DNA of 64,000 nucleotides, taken from Pseudoroseomonas cervicalis (GTDB taxonomy: Bacteria; Pseudomonadota; Alphaproteobacteria; Acetobacterales; Acetobacteraceae). Of this stretch, positions 17,188 through 27,788 are shown piece by piece. The stretch spans positions 3,071,501 to 3,135,500 of the forward strand of contig NZ_JAUTAJ010000004.1 of NCBI RefSeq assembly GCF_030818485.1, given 5' to 3'. Each line of letters starts with the position of its first letter. Within the stretch, counting starts at the first letter, position 1. A program made the translations under genes and the position numbers. The notes below the pieces were generated by a model, which worked only from the letters and a program-made list of their open reading frames with translations, was not told the DNA's origin and searched no databases.

Positions 17188-17357
17188 AGCACGAACATTG
17201 ACCGTTCCTTGGGCAGCAGCCTAACTTGGGGGCCGACCGGCGCGCGGCGCATGGGGTGCGGTGCACGTGATGCCGCTCCGCGCCGGATCATCCCCATGGC
17301 TACTGCCCCGCCGGATTTCCGGCGGAGGAAAAGCGCCCTGACCGGAGTCCGCATCGT

Positions 17358-18962
17358 ATGACAGCGTCTGCTGCCGTTACCGCCCTGGCTGGGACCGGTG
17401 TCACCACCACCGCCCCGCTGCATGCCAACCTCACCGCCGCCGGGCTCTATGCCCATGCGCTGCGCCGCGGCGAGGGCCGGCTCTCGGCGGACGGCGCCTT
17501 CATCGCGGTGACCGGCCAGCACACCGGCCGCTCCGTGCAGGACAAGTTCGTCGCCGACGACCCCGAGGCCACCGGCGAGATCTGGTGGGGCAAGGTCAAC
17601 CAGAAGCTGGACCCGGCGAAGTTCGCCACCTTCACCGCCGATGTGCGCAGCTGGCTCGGCCAGCAGAAGGAGCTGTTCACCGAGGATCTCTATGCCGGCG
17701 CCGATCCCGCGCACCGCATCAAGGTCCGGCTGGTGACGACCAATGCGTGGCACGCGCTGTTCGCCCGCAACATGTTCATCCGCCCGCCGGTGGAGGAGCT
17801 GGACAGCTTCACCCCGGATTACGTGATCCTGCACGCGCCGGAGATGGAGGCGAAGCCGGAGCATGGTGGCCGCGCCAACTCCACCACGCTGATCGCGCTG
17901 TCCTTCGCCAAGAAGATCATCGCCATCGCCGGCACCTCCTATGCCGGTGAGATCAAGAAGTCGATCTTCACGGTGATGAACTGGCTGCTGCCGGCCAAGG
18001 GCGTGCTGCCGATGCATTGCTCGGCCAATGTCGGCAAGGATGGCGACACCGCGCTGTTCTTCGGCCTGTCGGGCACCGGCAAGACCACCCTCTCCTCCGA
18101 CCCCGAGCGCGCGCTGATCGGCGATGACGAGCATGGCTGGTCGGACAAGGGCGTCTTCAATTTCGAGGGCGGCTGCTACGCCAAGGTCATCAAGCTCAGC
18201 CAGGAGGCCGAGCCGCAGATCTGGAACGCCTCGCACCGCTTCGGCGCCGTGCTCGAGAATGTCATCGCCGATGCGCGCGGCAATCTCGACCTGGATGACG
18301 GCTCGCTGACCGAGAACACCCGCTCCTGCTACCCGATCGAGTTCATCCCGGGCACCGCCCCGGGTGGCCAGGCCGGGCTGCCGAAGAATGTGGTGATGCT
18401 GACCGCCGACGCTTTCGGCGTGCTGCCGCCGATCGCCAAGCTGACGCCGGCGCAGGCGATGTACCATTTCCTCTCCGGCTACACCGCCAAGGTGGCGGGC
18501 ACCGAGAAGGGTCTGGGCAAGGAGCCGCAGGCGACCTTCTCCACCTGCTTCGGCGCCCCCTTCCTGCCGCGCCATCCCGAGGTGTACGGCAAGATGCTGG
18601 CCGAGCTGATCGCCAAGCATGGCGCGCAGGTGTGGCTGGTGAACACCGGCTGGACCGGCGGCAGCTACGGCACGGGCCACCGCATGTCGATCAAGCACAC
18701 CCGCGCCCTGCTGCGCGCCGCCCTCGACGGCAGCCTGGCCCATGCGACCTTCGCGACCGATCCGTTCTTCGGCCTCTCCGTGCCGCAGAACGTGCCGGGC
18801 GTGCCGGCCGAGGTGCTGAACCCGCGCGAGGCCTGGGCCGACAAGGCCGCCTATGACGCGACGGCCGCCAAGCTGGTCGGGCTGTTCGAGAAGAACTTCG
18901 AGACCTTCGCCGGCGCGGTCAGCGACGATGTGAAGGCCGTGGCCCTGCGGGCGGCGGCCTGA
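17358..18962 (+). CDS. pckA: Phosphoenolpyruvate carboxykinase (ATP)
   Basis: The gluconeogenic enzyme that converts oxaloacetate and ATP to PEP, CO2 and ADP; 534 residues, full length. The kinase P-loop is [14 protein letters not shown], the substrate site includes RNMFIRP and the metal/ATP site [18 protein letters not shown]. The conserved [24 protein letters not shown] and C-terminal [13 protein letters not shown] are intact. It stands alone in its transcription unit, with a long A/T-rich leader and palindromes upstream, and two consecutive hairpin elements downstream. PEP production links it to the PTS operon at 5-10 kb. Confidence 0.98.
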   Translation: MTASAAVTALAGTGVTTTAPLHANLTAAGLYAHALRRGEGRLSADGAFIAVTGQHTGRSVQDKFVADDPEATGEIWWGKVNQKLDPAKFATFTADVRSWLGQQKELFTEDLYAGADPAHRIKVRLVTTNAWHALFARNMFIRPPVEELDSFTPDYVILHAPEMEAKPEHGGRANSTTLIALSFAKKIIAIAGTSYAGEIKKSIFTVMNWLLPAKGVLPMHCSANVGKDGDTALFFGLSGTGKTTLSSDPERALIGDDEHGWSDKGVFNFEGGCYAKVIKLSQEAEPQIWNASHRFGAVLENVIADARGNLDLDDGSLTENTRSCYPIEFIPGTAPGGQAGLPKNVVMLTADAFGVLPPIAKLTPAQAMYHFLSGYTAKVAGTEKGLGKEPQATFSTCFGAPFLPRHPEVYGKMLAELIAKHGAQVWLVNTGWTGGSYGTGHRMSIKHTRALLRAALDGSLAHATFATDPFFGLSVPQNVPGVPAEVLNPREAWADKAAYDATAAKLVGLFEKNFETFAGAVSDDVKAVALRAAA

Positions 18963-18972
18963 GCCAGAAAGG

Positions 18973-19011
18973 CTGGGGGGACAGGGTCCCCCCAGACCCC
19001 GCCATCAGTTT
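18973..19011 (+). repeat. Header-only hairpin element after pckA
   Basis: 10-bp arms CTGGGGGGAC (18973-18982) and complement (18986-18995) around AGG, followed by the family tail ACCCCGCCATCAG. Same orientation relative to its gene as the other copies. The closing pair is C-T/A-G instead of C-C/G-G. Confidence 0.85.
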
Positions 19012-19037
19012 GGCGCCCCGCTGTGCCGGGGGATGGC

Positions 19038-19095
19038 GGCAGCCTGACAGAAAAAAGAAGGGGTCCAGGGGAATTCATTCCCCTGGCCTTTTTTT
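19038..19095 (+). terminator. Family B terminator downstream of pckA
   Basis: The stem CCAGGGGAA (19065-19073) and its complement (19078-19086), loop TTCA, is followed by a run of seven T. The upstream GGCAGCCTGACAGAA and GAAGGGG are shared with the copy at 54718-54781. Confidence 0.9.
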
Positions 19096-19440
19096 GTGGC
19101 CGATTTTTCCGTGGCGCTGTCCGTCCTGAGCGTTCATAACGCCCGCCGGGCGCGCCGTTTCGGCCGCCTGGACCCGCGAGCGTGCGGGAAAGACTGGAGG
19201 CTGCTCCGGGCGCGACCCCTCGACTGAGCAGGGGCGTGGCGGCGTTTCCGGCCACATGGGTGCGTTCCGCGGTTCACCCCCGCGGCCCCTCCATGCCGCC
19301 CGAGACGCCGAGGATCCTCCCCCCTGGGAGGGCGAGACCCGGTCCGGCACTGGCGCTTCCCGCATCGCTCAACCGACACCCGCCTTCCGGGCGGGAGACG
19401 CAGTGCCCGTGACGACGGGCCGCGATGCCAAGGGACTTTC
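19096..19440 (+). other. pnp leader region
   Basis: 345 bp without a supported gene. It contains short GC hairpins, for example CCCGCC-TTCCG-GGCGGG at about 19380. Structured 5' leaders are typical of pnp and serve its RNase III/PNPase autoregulation in enterics; that role here is inferred. rpsO, usual upstream neighbour, is absent. Confidence 0.4.
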
Positions 19441-21648
<2,208 letters not shown>

Positions 21649-21682
21649 GGCCGGGGGCGGGGCGCGCAATCGCCCCGCCTGG

Positions 21683-21705
21683 CCGCCGCGGCCTTGCCGC
21701 GGCGG
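21683..21705 (+). terminator. GC hairpin after pnp
   Basis: Perfect 10-bp arms CCGCCGCGGC (21683-21692) and complement (21696-21705) around CTT. No U-tract follows, so it is as likely an mRNA 3'-end stabiliser as a terminator. Confidence 0.5.
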
Positions 21706-21895
21706 GCCGCCCCTGGCAGGGATGGGCCGGGCACCCCATGTGCCGGCCTGCCGCGCGGCGCGGCTCCCGGGGCATCCCCCGGGCCTCGCGCCCCGGACCG
21801 CCGGCGGCGGGCTCCACAAGAAGGGCTGCGGGATGCGCCCGACTTGGGATATATGACGATCTCGTGATGAACGGACTGTAGGACGGTAGGCTGCG

Positions 21896-23296
21896 GTGAA
21901 GGCGATCAACGCGATCCGGATGGGCGGTGTGGACGTTCTGCCCCTCGTCGAGGGCGGCAAGGGCGTGGCCGTGTCCACGGGGGCTTCCTGTGGGGAATGG
22001 GCGGGCGCCGGCGGCGTCGGCACCTTCTCGGGCGTCAATGCCGACAGCTACGATGCCGATGGCCATGTCATCCGGCAGGTCTATCATGGCCGCACCCGCC
22101 GCGACCGGCATGAGGAGCTGGTGGCCTATGGCATCTCGGGCGGCATCGCCCAGGCGCGGGAGGCCTATGAGCGGGCCAATGGCCAGGGCCGCATCCACAT
22201 CAACGTGCTGTGGGAGATGGGCGGCGCGGAGCGTGTGCTGCGCGGCGTGCTGGAAGGCGCCAAGGGGCTGATCAACGGCGTCACCTGCGGCGCCGGCATG
22301 CCCTATCGGCTGGCCGAGATCGCCCGCGAGTACAACGTCTTCTACTACCCCATCGTCTCCTCCGCCCGCGCCTTCGGCGCGCTGTGGAAGCGCAGCTACT
22401 CCAAGGTGGCGGAGCTGCTGGGCGGCGTGGTCTATGAGGATCCCTGGCTGGCGGGCGGCCATAACGGCCTGTCCAACTCCGAGGACCCGAACAAGCCCGA
22501 GGCGCCCTATGAGCGCGTGCGCAAGCTGCGCGAGCAGATGCGCGCCTTCGGCCTGGGCGATGTGCCGATCATCATGGCCGGCGGCGTCTGGTGGCTGGAG
22601 GAGTGGGAGGACTGGATCGACAACCCGGAGCTCGGGCCCGTCGCCTTCCAGTTCGGCACCCGGCCGCTGCTGACCAAGGAAAGCCCGATCAGCGACGCCT
22701 GGAAGCAGCGCCTGCTGACGCTGAAGCCCGGCGACGTGCTGCTGCAGCCCTTCTCGCCGACCGGCTTCTACTCCTCGGCCGTGCGCAACGACTTCCTGCG
22801 CGACCTCGAGGCGCGCAACGAGCGCCAGGTGGCGATCAGCCCGGAGCCGGTGGGCGAGCACACCGCCGAATACGGGGTGGGCCCGCGCAAGCGGCTGGTC
22901 TGGCTGGCGCCGGGCGATCTGGAGCGGGTGCATGGCTGGGAGGCCCAGGGCTTCACCGAGGCGCTGCGCACCCCGGACAGCACGCTGGTCTTCGTCACCC
23001 CCGAGCAGTCGCGCGAGATCCTGAAGGACCAGACCGACTGCATGGGCTGCCTGTCGCATTGCCGCTTCTCGAACTGGACGCAGCACGGCCCGGATTACAG
23101 CAACGGCAAGAAGGCCGATCCGCGCTCCTTCTGCATCCAGAAGACGCTGCAGGACATCGCCCATGATGGCGAGGTCGAGCACAATCTGATGTTCGCCGGC
23201 CACAACGCCTATCGCTTCGGCCAGGACCCCTTCTACTCGAACGGCTTCATCCCGACGGTGAAGCAGCTGGTCGAGCGGATCATGTCCGGCCGCTGA
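21896..23296 (+). CDS. Nitronate monooxygenase-family flavoprotein
   Basis: 466 residues, FMN-dependent TIM-barrel oxidoreductase of the 2-nitropropane dioxygenase / NAD(P)H-flavin oxidoreductase type. Phosphate-binding elements include LINGVTCGAGMPY, AGGHNGLSNSED and MAGGVW followed by FQFGTRPLL. The C-terminal region carries a cysteine cluster C382-x2-C385-x3-C389 plus C413, beyond the usual fold. GTG 21896 is used because the family N-terminus reads MKAINxIR-like. It could oxidise nitronates, or be a flavin reductase with an unknown acceptor. Single-gene unit between pnp and a DoxX protein. Confidence 0.85.
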   Translation: MKAINAIRMGGVDVLPLVEGGKGVAVSTGASCGEWAGAGGVGTFSGVNADSYDADGHVIRQVYHGRTRRDRHEELVAYGISGGIAQAREAYERANGQGRIHINVLWEMGGAERVLRGVLEGAKGLINGVTCGAGMPYRLAEIAREYNVFYYPIVSSARAFGALWKRSYSKVAELLGGVVYEDPWLAGGHNGLSNSEDPNKPEAPYERVRKLREQMRAFGLGDVPIIMAGGVWWLEEWEDWIDNPELGPVAFQFGTRPLLTKESPISDAWKQRLLTLKPGDVLLQPFSPTGFYSSAVRNDFLRDLEARNERQVAISPEPVGEHTAEYGVGPRKRLVWLAPGDLERVHGWEAQGFTEALRTPDSTLVFVTPEQSREILKDQTDCMGCLSHCRFSNWTQHGPDYSNGKKADPRSFCIQKTLQDIAHDGEVEHNLMFAGHNAYRFGQDPFYSNGFIPTVKQLVERIMSGR

Positions 23297-23423
23297 GCCG
23301 GGCAGCGGGTTTCAGCCGCTCCTGCTCAACAATTGGTGAACGCGCCCCGGCCCCGCCGCGGGCGCGTTTTCTTTCGGGCCGGCCTCGCCTAGGGATGCGG
23401 TGTCGAAACGAAAGGGTGCGGCC

Positions 23424-23870
23424 ATGATCCGTGCGATCGAAGGGTTCCTCGGGCTGCCGGTGGTCGAGGTGCTGGCGCGCATCCTGCTGACCTTCCCCTT
23501 CTGGGGCAGCGGCCTGGCGAAGCTGATCGACTTCCAGGGCGGCGTCGCCGAGATGGCGCATTTCGGCCTGCAGCCGGCGGCGCTGGTCAATGCCGCCGTG
23601 ATCGTCACCCAGCTCGGCGGCTCGGCGCTGGTCATCCTGAACCGCTGGACCTGGCTGGGGGCGGGGGCGCTCGGCGTCTTCACCGCGCTGACCATCCCGC
23701 TGGTGCACCGCTTCTGGGCGCTGGAGGGGGAGCGCGCCATCATCGCCTTCCACACCGCGACCGAGCATGTCGGCATGATCGGGGCGCTGGTGGTGGTCTC
23801 CATCCTGGCCGAGCGCCGCCGCCGCAGCGAGCGCGGCGGCCTGGCCTTCCGCGGCGCCGCCGCGGAGTAA
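23424..23870 (+). CDS. DoxX family membrane protein
   Basis: 148 residues with four hydrophobic segments. The first contains LARILLTFPFWGSGLAKLIDF, the DoxX-family opening. ATG 23424 follows AAGGGTG; a GTG at 23400 would add eight residues with no family support. DoxX-type proteins are found with thiosulfate:quinone oxidoreductase or as envelope redox partners, but here no partner is adjacent. Function is unknown. Confidence 0.85.
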   Translation: MIRAIEGFLGLPVVEVLARILLTFPFWGSGLAKLIDFQGGVAEMAHFGLQPAALVNAAVIVTQLGGSALVILNRWTWLGAGALGVFTALTIPLVHRFWALEGERAIIAFHTATEHVGMIGALVVVSILAERRRRSERGGLAFRGAAAE

Positions 23871-23947
23871 CCCGCGCCGCAGGCCGCGCAAACCCGCCCG
23901 CGCCGCGGGGCGCCAGCGGCCGAACCGCCGCGGCCCACCGGAAAAAA

Positions 23948-25195
23948 TCAGGGCGTGGTCAGCAGCCCCACCGTGGCGCCGGTCATGCAGCAGGCGATGT
24001 TGGCGGCGACCAGCGCCGGCATGCCGAGCTTCACGATATCGGCCCGCCGCTCCGGGCACATGCCGGTCATGCCGGCCAGCATGATGCCGACCGAGGCGAA
24101 ATTGCTGAAGCCGCACAGCGCATAGGTCAGGATCAGCCGGCTGCGGGCGTCGAGCCCCATGCCGCCGGAGGTCGCCAGCTCCAGATAGGCGATGAACTCG
24201 TTCAGCGCGACCTTGATGCCGAGCGCGGCGCCGACGGCCGGGATATGCTCGTCCGGCACGCCCATCAGCCAGGCCAGCGGGCGGAAGACGAAGCCCAGCA
24301 GCGCCTGCAGGGTCAGCCCGGTCAGCGGCTCCAGCACCATATTGGCCAGCGCCACCAGGGCGACGAAGACGATCAGGCTGGCCATCACGCCCAGCAGCAG
24401 CGACAGCCCGTCCGCCGTGCCGCGCACCAGCGCCTCCATCGTGCTGTCATAGAGGCGCGGGGCGATGTGCTCCTCCGGCGCCGGCGGGCCGGGCGGCCCG
24501 GGCGGGCGCATCAGCGCCGCCGCCAGTACCGAGGCGGGGGCGGAGATCAGGCTGGCCACCAGCAGCTGGCCGGCGACATCCGGCACCACCGGCGCCAGCA
24601 GCGCCGCATAGACCACCATCATGTTGCCGGCGATGGTGGCCAGCCCCGCCGTCATCACGATGAACAGCTCCGCCTCGCTCAGCCGGCCCAGCCAGGCGCG
24701 GATCAGCAGCGGCGCCTCCACCATGCCGACAAAGACATTGGCGGCGACCGAGAAGCCGCAGGCGCCCGACAGCCCCAGCGCCCGGCGCAGCAGCCGCGAC
24801 AGCAGCCCGACCACCACCGGCAGCACCCGCCAGTGATAGAGCAGGGCGGAAAGCGCGCCGACCACCAGCAGCAGCGGCAGCGCCTGGAAGAACAGGATGA
24901 AGCTGCCGCCCGGGCGGATCTCGGCATAGGGCAGCGGCGCGCCGCCGAGATAGCCGAAGACCAGCGATGTGCCGGCCTGCGTCGCCTGCGACAGGGCGGT
25001 GACCGCATCGCCCAGCAGGGCGAAGCCGGCGCGCAGCACCGGCACATGCAGCAGCAGCGCGGCCAGGCCGAGCTGCAGCCCGAGCCCGGCCAGGATGATG
25101 CGCCAGGGCAGCGGGCGGCGCAGCCCGCCCGCCAGCCAGGCGAGGGCGGTGAGCCCGAGCAGGCCGAGGCCCGATTGCAGTTGCAGCAGGCTCAT
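23948..25195 (-). CDS. Concentrative nucleoside transporter (CNT family)
   Basis: An integral inner-membrane protein that imports nucleosides with a cation (H+ or Na+), 415 residues. Family motifs include FSVAANVFVGMVEAPLLIRAWL, AGLATIAGNMMVVYA, the GIKVALNEFIAYLEL segment and LTYALCGFSNFASVGIM. A Pro-rich cytosolic loop (PPGPPGPPAPEEH) separates the halves. It is convergent with DoxX. The rmuC gene lies 76 bp upstream on the same strand, but no functional link is obvious. Substrate could be purine or pyrimidine nucleosides. Confidence 0.93.
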   Translation of the reverse strand: MSLLQLQSGLGLLGLTALAWLAGGLRRPLPWRIILAGLGLQLGLAALLLHVPVLRAGFALLGDAVTALSQATQAGTSLVFGYLGGAPLPYAEIRPGGSFILFFQALPLLLVVGALSALLYHWRVLPVVVGLLSRLLRRALGLSGACGFSVAANVFVGMVEAPLLIRAWLGRLSEAELFIVMTAGLATIAGNMMVVYAALLAPVVPDVAGQLLVASLISAPASVLAAALMRPPGPPGPPAPEEHIAPRLYDSTMEALVRGTADGLSLLLGVMASLIVFVALVALANMVLEPLTGLTLQALLGFVFRPLAWLMGVPDEHIPAVGAALGIKVALNEFIAYLELATSGGMGLDARSRLILTYALCGFSNFASVGIMLAGMTGMCPERRADIVKLGMPALVAANIACCMTGATVGLLTTP

Positions 25196-25271
25196 GGAGC
25201 GGGGGATCCGGAAGGGCGGAAAAGGAAGGGAAAGGCCGGGCGCGCCCGGCGGAACGCGGCGGCGGCCAGGC

Positions 25272-26429
25272 TCAAGGTGCGGGCAGGGAGGGGGTGTCGT
25301 CCAGCTCCACCTGCTCGATCCGCGCCCCGCTGCGCTGCAGCTTCTCGGTGCTGATGTCGATCTGCCGGATGTCGTCCTGCGCCTGGTTGAAATGGGTCTT
25401 CAGCCTGGCCACCCGCTCGCCCAGCCGGCCGACATCGGCCACCAGCTTCGCCACCTCCCCCTGGATGCGGCCCGCCTGGGCGCGCATGCGCACATCCTGC
25501 ATCAGCGCCCGCATCGCCGAGAGCATCGCCCAGAGCGTGGTGGGGGAGGCGATATAGACCCGCTTGCGCTGCGCCTCGTCCACCAGCGCGCCGAAGCCGG
25601 TGTGCAACTCGGCGAACACCGCCTCGGAGGGGACGAACAGGATCGCGGCCTCGGCCGTCTCGCCGGGGATCAGGTATTTGCGGGCGATGTCGTCGATATG
25701 CCGGCGCATATCGGTGGTGAACTGTCGCGCGGCGACGCTGCGGGCGGCGGCATCCTCGGCCTCGCGCAGCGCCTGCCAGGCCTCCAGCGGGAATTTGCTG
25801 TCCACCGCCACGGGGCCGGGCGGGTAGGGCAGGCGGATCAGGCAGTCGCAGCGCGTGCCATTGGACAGCACATGCTGCCAGGCGAAGCCCTCCGGCGGCA
25901 GCCTGTCCTCGATCAGCTGGCGCAGCTGCATCTCGCCAAAGGCGCCGCGCGCCTGCTTGTTGCCCAGGATGCCGGCCAGCGTGCCGACCTGCGCGCCCAG
26001 CGCCTCCATGTTCGCCCGCGCGGCGTCGATCACCGCCAGCCGCTCCTGGATCTGGCCCGCCGTCTCCTGCGCCTTCTCGGTCTGCGCCGAGAGGCTCTGC
26101 GCCAGCTTCTCATTCTGCGCGGCGATCGCCCGGGTCAGCGCGGCGGAGGATTCGGCGATGCGGTCATTCTGCGCCTGCAGCGCCTCGGCCAGGCGGCGCG
26201 CATTCTCCTCCAGCCGGGCGGCCAGCATGCGGTCCTGCTGCGCGAGGCGATCGGTGGTCAGCCCGGCCAGCCGCTCCTGCGTGCCGGCCAAGGCCTCCAG
26301 CTTGCCAGCCAGCAGCGCGAAGCCCTCCAGCGCCGGGTCGCGGCGAGGGCGGCGGAGCATCGACGCCATGAACAGCACCGACAGGACCAGCACGGCCAGC
26401 AGGGCAACAGGGAGAATCCAGTCGGGCAT
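25272..26429 (-). CDS. rmuC: DNA recombination protein RmuC
   Basis: 385 residues: an N-terminal transmembrane helix (WILPVALLAVLVLSVLFM), a long coiled coil (about 40-170, rich in Gln, Glu, Arg), and the conserved nuclease-like RmuC core with GNKQARGAFGEMQLRQLIEDRLP, AVDSKFPLEAW and FVPSEAVFAELH. It limits inversion at short inverted repeats in E. coli, which is of note because this genome is full of inverted repeats. ATG 26429 is better spaced from GGAG than the upstream ATG at 26435. It is anchored in the membrane or exposed to the cytosol. Confidence 0.95.
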   Translation of the reverse strand: MPDWILPVALLAVLVLSVLFMASMLRRPRRDPALEGFALLAGKLEALAGTQERLAGLTTDRLAQQDRMLAARLEENARRLAEALQAQNDRIAESSAALTRAIAAQNEKLAQSLSAQTEKAQETAGQIQERLAVIDAARANMEALGAQVGTLAGILGNKQARGAFGEMQLRQLIEDRLPPEGFAWQHVLSNGTRCDCLIRLPYPPGPVAVDSKFPLEAWQALREAEDAAARSVAARQFTTDMRRHIDDIARKYLIPGETAEAAILFVPSEAVFAELHTGFGALVDEAQRKRVYIASPTTLWAMLSAMRALMQDVRMRAQAGRIQGEVAKLVADVGRLGERVARLKTHFNQAQDDIRQIDISTEKLQRSGARIEQVELDDTPSLPAP

Positions 26430-26454
26430 CGTCATCTCTCCAGTCTAGCGCAGC

Positions 26455-26523
26455 GGGGGAGGCGCCGCCTCCCCCGCACCCCCGCCGCCGGGGGGACAGG
26501 GTCCCCCCGGACCCCGCCATCAG
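26455..26523. repeat. Header plus hairpin element between divergent genes
   Basis: Hairpin at 26455-26475 (arms GGGGGAGGC, loop GCC) followed by the header at 26488-26510 (arms CCGGGGGGAC, loop AGG) and tail ACCCCGCCATCAG. Unlike the others it lies between two divergent starts (rmuC and the XRE gene), directly before a TTGACA box. Confidence 0.85.
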
Positions 26524-26531
26524 CGGGGCTG

Positions 26532-26573
26532 TTGACAGGCTTCCCAATAGAGAGAAAAATTCTCTCATGGGAG
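26532..26573 (+). promoter_or_regulatory. Sigma-70-like promoter with overlapping operator
   Basis: TTGACA at 26532-26537, a 17-bp spacer and AAAAAT at 26555-26560 form a promoter whose expected start is about 26567, the ATG itself. Overlapping inverted repeats GAGAGAA-AAA-TTCTCTC (26552-26568 approx) and AATTCTC/GAGAATT flank it. No Shine-Dalgarno is visible. This looks like a leaderless, self-regulated promoter. Confidence 0.65.
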
Positions 26574-27145
26574 AATTATCGACCACCGATCCGCTGGAGC
26601 AGCGGCTGGCGGCCTGCCTGGCGCGGCTGCGCGCCGAGCACGGGCTGTCGCTGGAGGAGCTGGCCGGCCGCACCGGCATCAGCCGCGCCACCCTGTCGCG
26701 GCTGGAACGGGCCGAGGCCAGCCCGACCGCGGCCATGCTCGGCCGGCTCTGCACCGCCTATGGCCGCACCCTGTCCTGGATGATGGGGGAGGTGGAGGCG
26801 CAGGCCCCGGCCCTGGTGCCGGCAGCCGCGCAGCCGCGCTGGACCGACCCGGAGAGCGGCTTCCGCCGCCGGGTGGTCTCACCGCCCGGGCCGGGGCTGC
26901 GCGGCGAGCTGCTGGAGGTCCGGCTGCCGCCGGGCGCCCGCGTCGCCTATGCGGCCTCGCCCATCGCGGGGCTCGAACATCATCTCTGGCTGCTGGAGGG
27001 CGTGCTGGAGATGGCGGTGGAGGGGGAGGAGCACCGCCTCTCCGCCGGGGATTGCCTGCGCTACCGGCTGCACGGCCCGTCGCGCTTCCATTGTCCAGCC
27101 GGGGGCGCCGAGGCGCGCTACGTCCTGGCCGTCATCCAGCCCTGA
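26567..27145 (+). CDS. XRE-type regulator with cupin domain
   Basis: 192 residues: a helix-turn-helix (LRAEHGLSLEELAGRTGISRATLSRLERAEASPT, residues about 22-58) and a C-terminal cupin-2 barrel (LEHHLWLLEGVLEMAVEGEEHRLSAGDCLRYR). HTH-cupin proteins sense small molecules. Its promoter overlaps its start, with palindromes suggesting autorepression. It is followed 13 nt later by a GNAT gene, a pair likely cotranscribed, so the GNAT substrate may be its ligand or the reverse. The inducer is not deducible. Confidence 0.88.
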   Translation: MGELSTTDPLEQRLAACLARLRAEHGLSLEELAGRTGISRATLSRLERAEASPTAAMLGRLCTAYGRTLSWMMGEVEAQAPALVPAAAQPRWTDPESGFRRRVVSPPGPGLRGELLEVRLPPGARVAYAASPIAGLEHHLWLLEGVLEMAVEGEEHRLSAGDCLRYRLHGPSRFHCPAGGAEARYVLAVIQP

Positions 27146-27158
27146 GGACAAGGCCTGC

Positions 27159-27680
27159 ATGCTCATCGAGGAACTGAATGCCGACACGCTGCGCGAGGCG
27201 CTGCCCGAGCTGACGGAGATTCTGGAGGGCTGCGTGGCGGAGGGGGCCAGCATCGGCTTCCTGCTGCCGATGCCGGCCGGCGAGGGCGAGGCCTATTGGC
27301 GCGGGCTGGAGGGCGCGGTGCGGGAGGGCGCGCGGCGCATCCTGGTGGTGCGGCGGGAGGGGCGGATCGTGGCCACCGGTGCGCTGGCGCTGGGCGCGCT
27401 GCCCAATGCGCGGCACCGGGCGGAGGTGTCGAAGCTGCTGGTGCATCCGGCGGCGCGGCGCCAGGGCCTGGCGCGCGCCCTGCTGGCGGCGCTGGAGGCG
27501 ATGGCGCGGCAGATGGGGCTGCGCCTGCTGGTGCTGGACACCAAGCCCGGCGATGCCGGCGAGCCGCTGTACCACGCGACAGGCTGGACCCCCTGCGGCA
27601 CGATTCCCGGCTATGTGCTGGATGATGGCGGGCGCAGCGTGTCGCCGACGCTGTTCTTCTACAAGCCGCTCTCTGACTGA
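27159..27680 (+). CDS. GNAT family N-acetyltransferase
   Basis: 173 residues with the GNAT acetyl-CoA motif [19 protein letters not shown] and strand VSKLLVHP. The terminal [21 protein letters not shown] fits a small-molecule acetyltransferase. ATG 27159 lies 13 nt after the XRE-cupin stop. A three-hairpin element begins directly after its stop at 27680. Cotranscription with the regulator is likely. Substrate unknown. Confidence 0.87.
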   Translation: MLIEELNADTLREALPELTEILEGCVAEGASIGFLLPMPAGEGEAYWRGLEGAVREGARRILVVRREGRIVATGALALGALPNARHRAEVSKLLVHPAARRQGLARALLAALEAMARQMGLRLLVLDTKPGDAGEPLYHATGWTPCGTIPGYVLDDGGRSVSPTLFFYKPLSD

Positions 27681-27682
27681 CG

Positions 27683-27784
27683 GCGGGGTCCGGGGGGACC
27701 CTGTCCCCCCGGCGGTGGGGTCTGGGGAGGCGGAGCCTCCCCAGCTGTCTTCCAGTTTGGTCTGGGGAGGCGGAGCCTCCCCAG
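27683..27784. repeat. Three-hairpin intergenic element (copy 2)
   Basis: Header arms 27690-27699 / 27703-27712 (loop CCT); two identical hairpins at 27722-27744 and 27762-27784 (arms CTGGGGAGGC, loop GGA) separated by a 17-nt pyrimidine-rich spacer. It occupies the whole gap between the convergent GNAT and purH genes. Confidence 0.9.
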
Positions 27785-27788
27785 GATC

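Noticed and set aside
19182..19412. Short frame in the pnp leader as a missing rpsO
   Set aside because: The translation shows no S15 motifs and is low-complexity.
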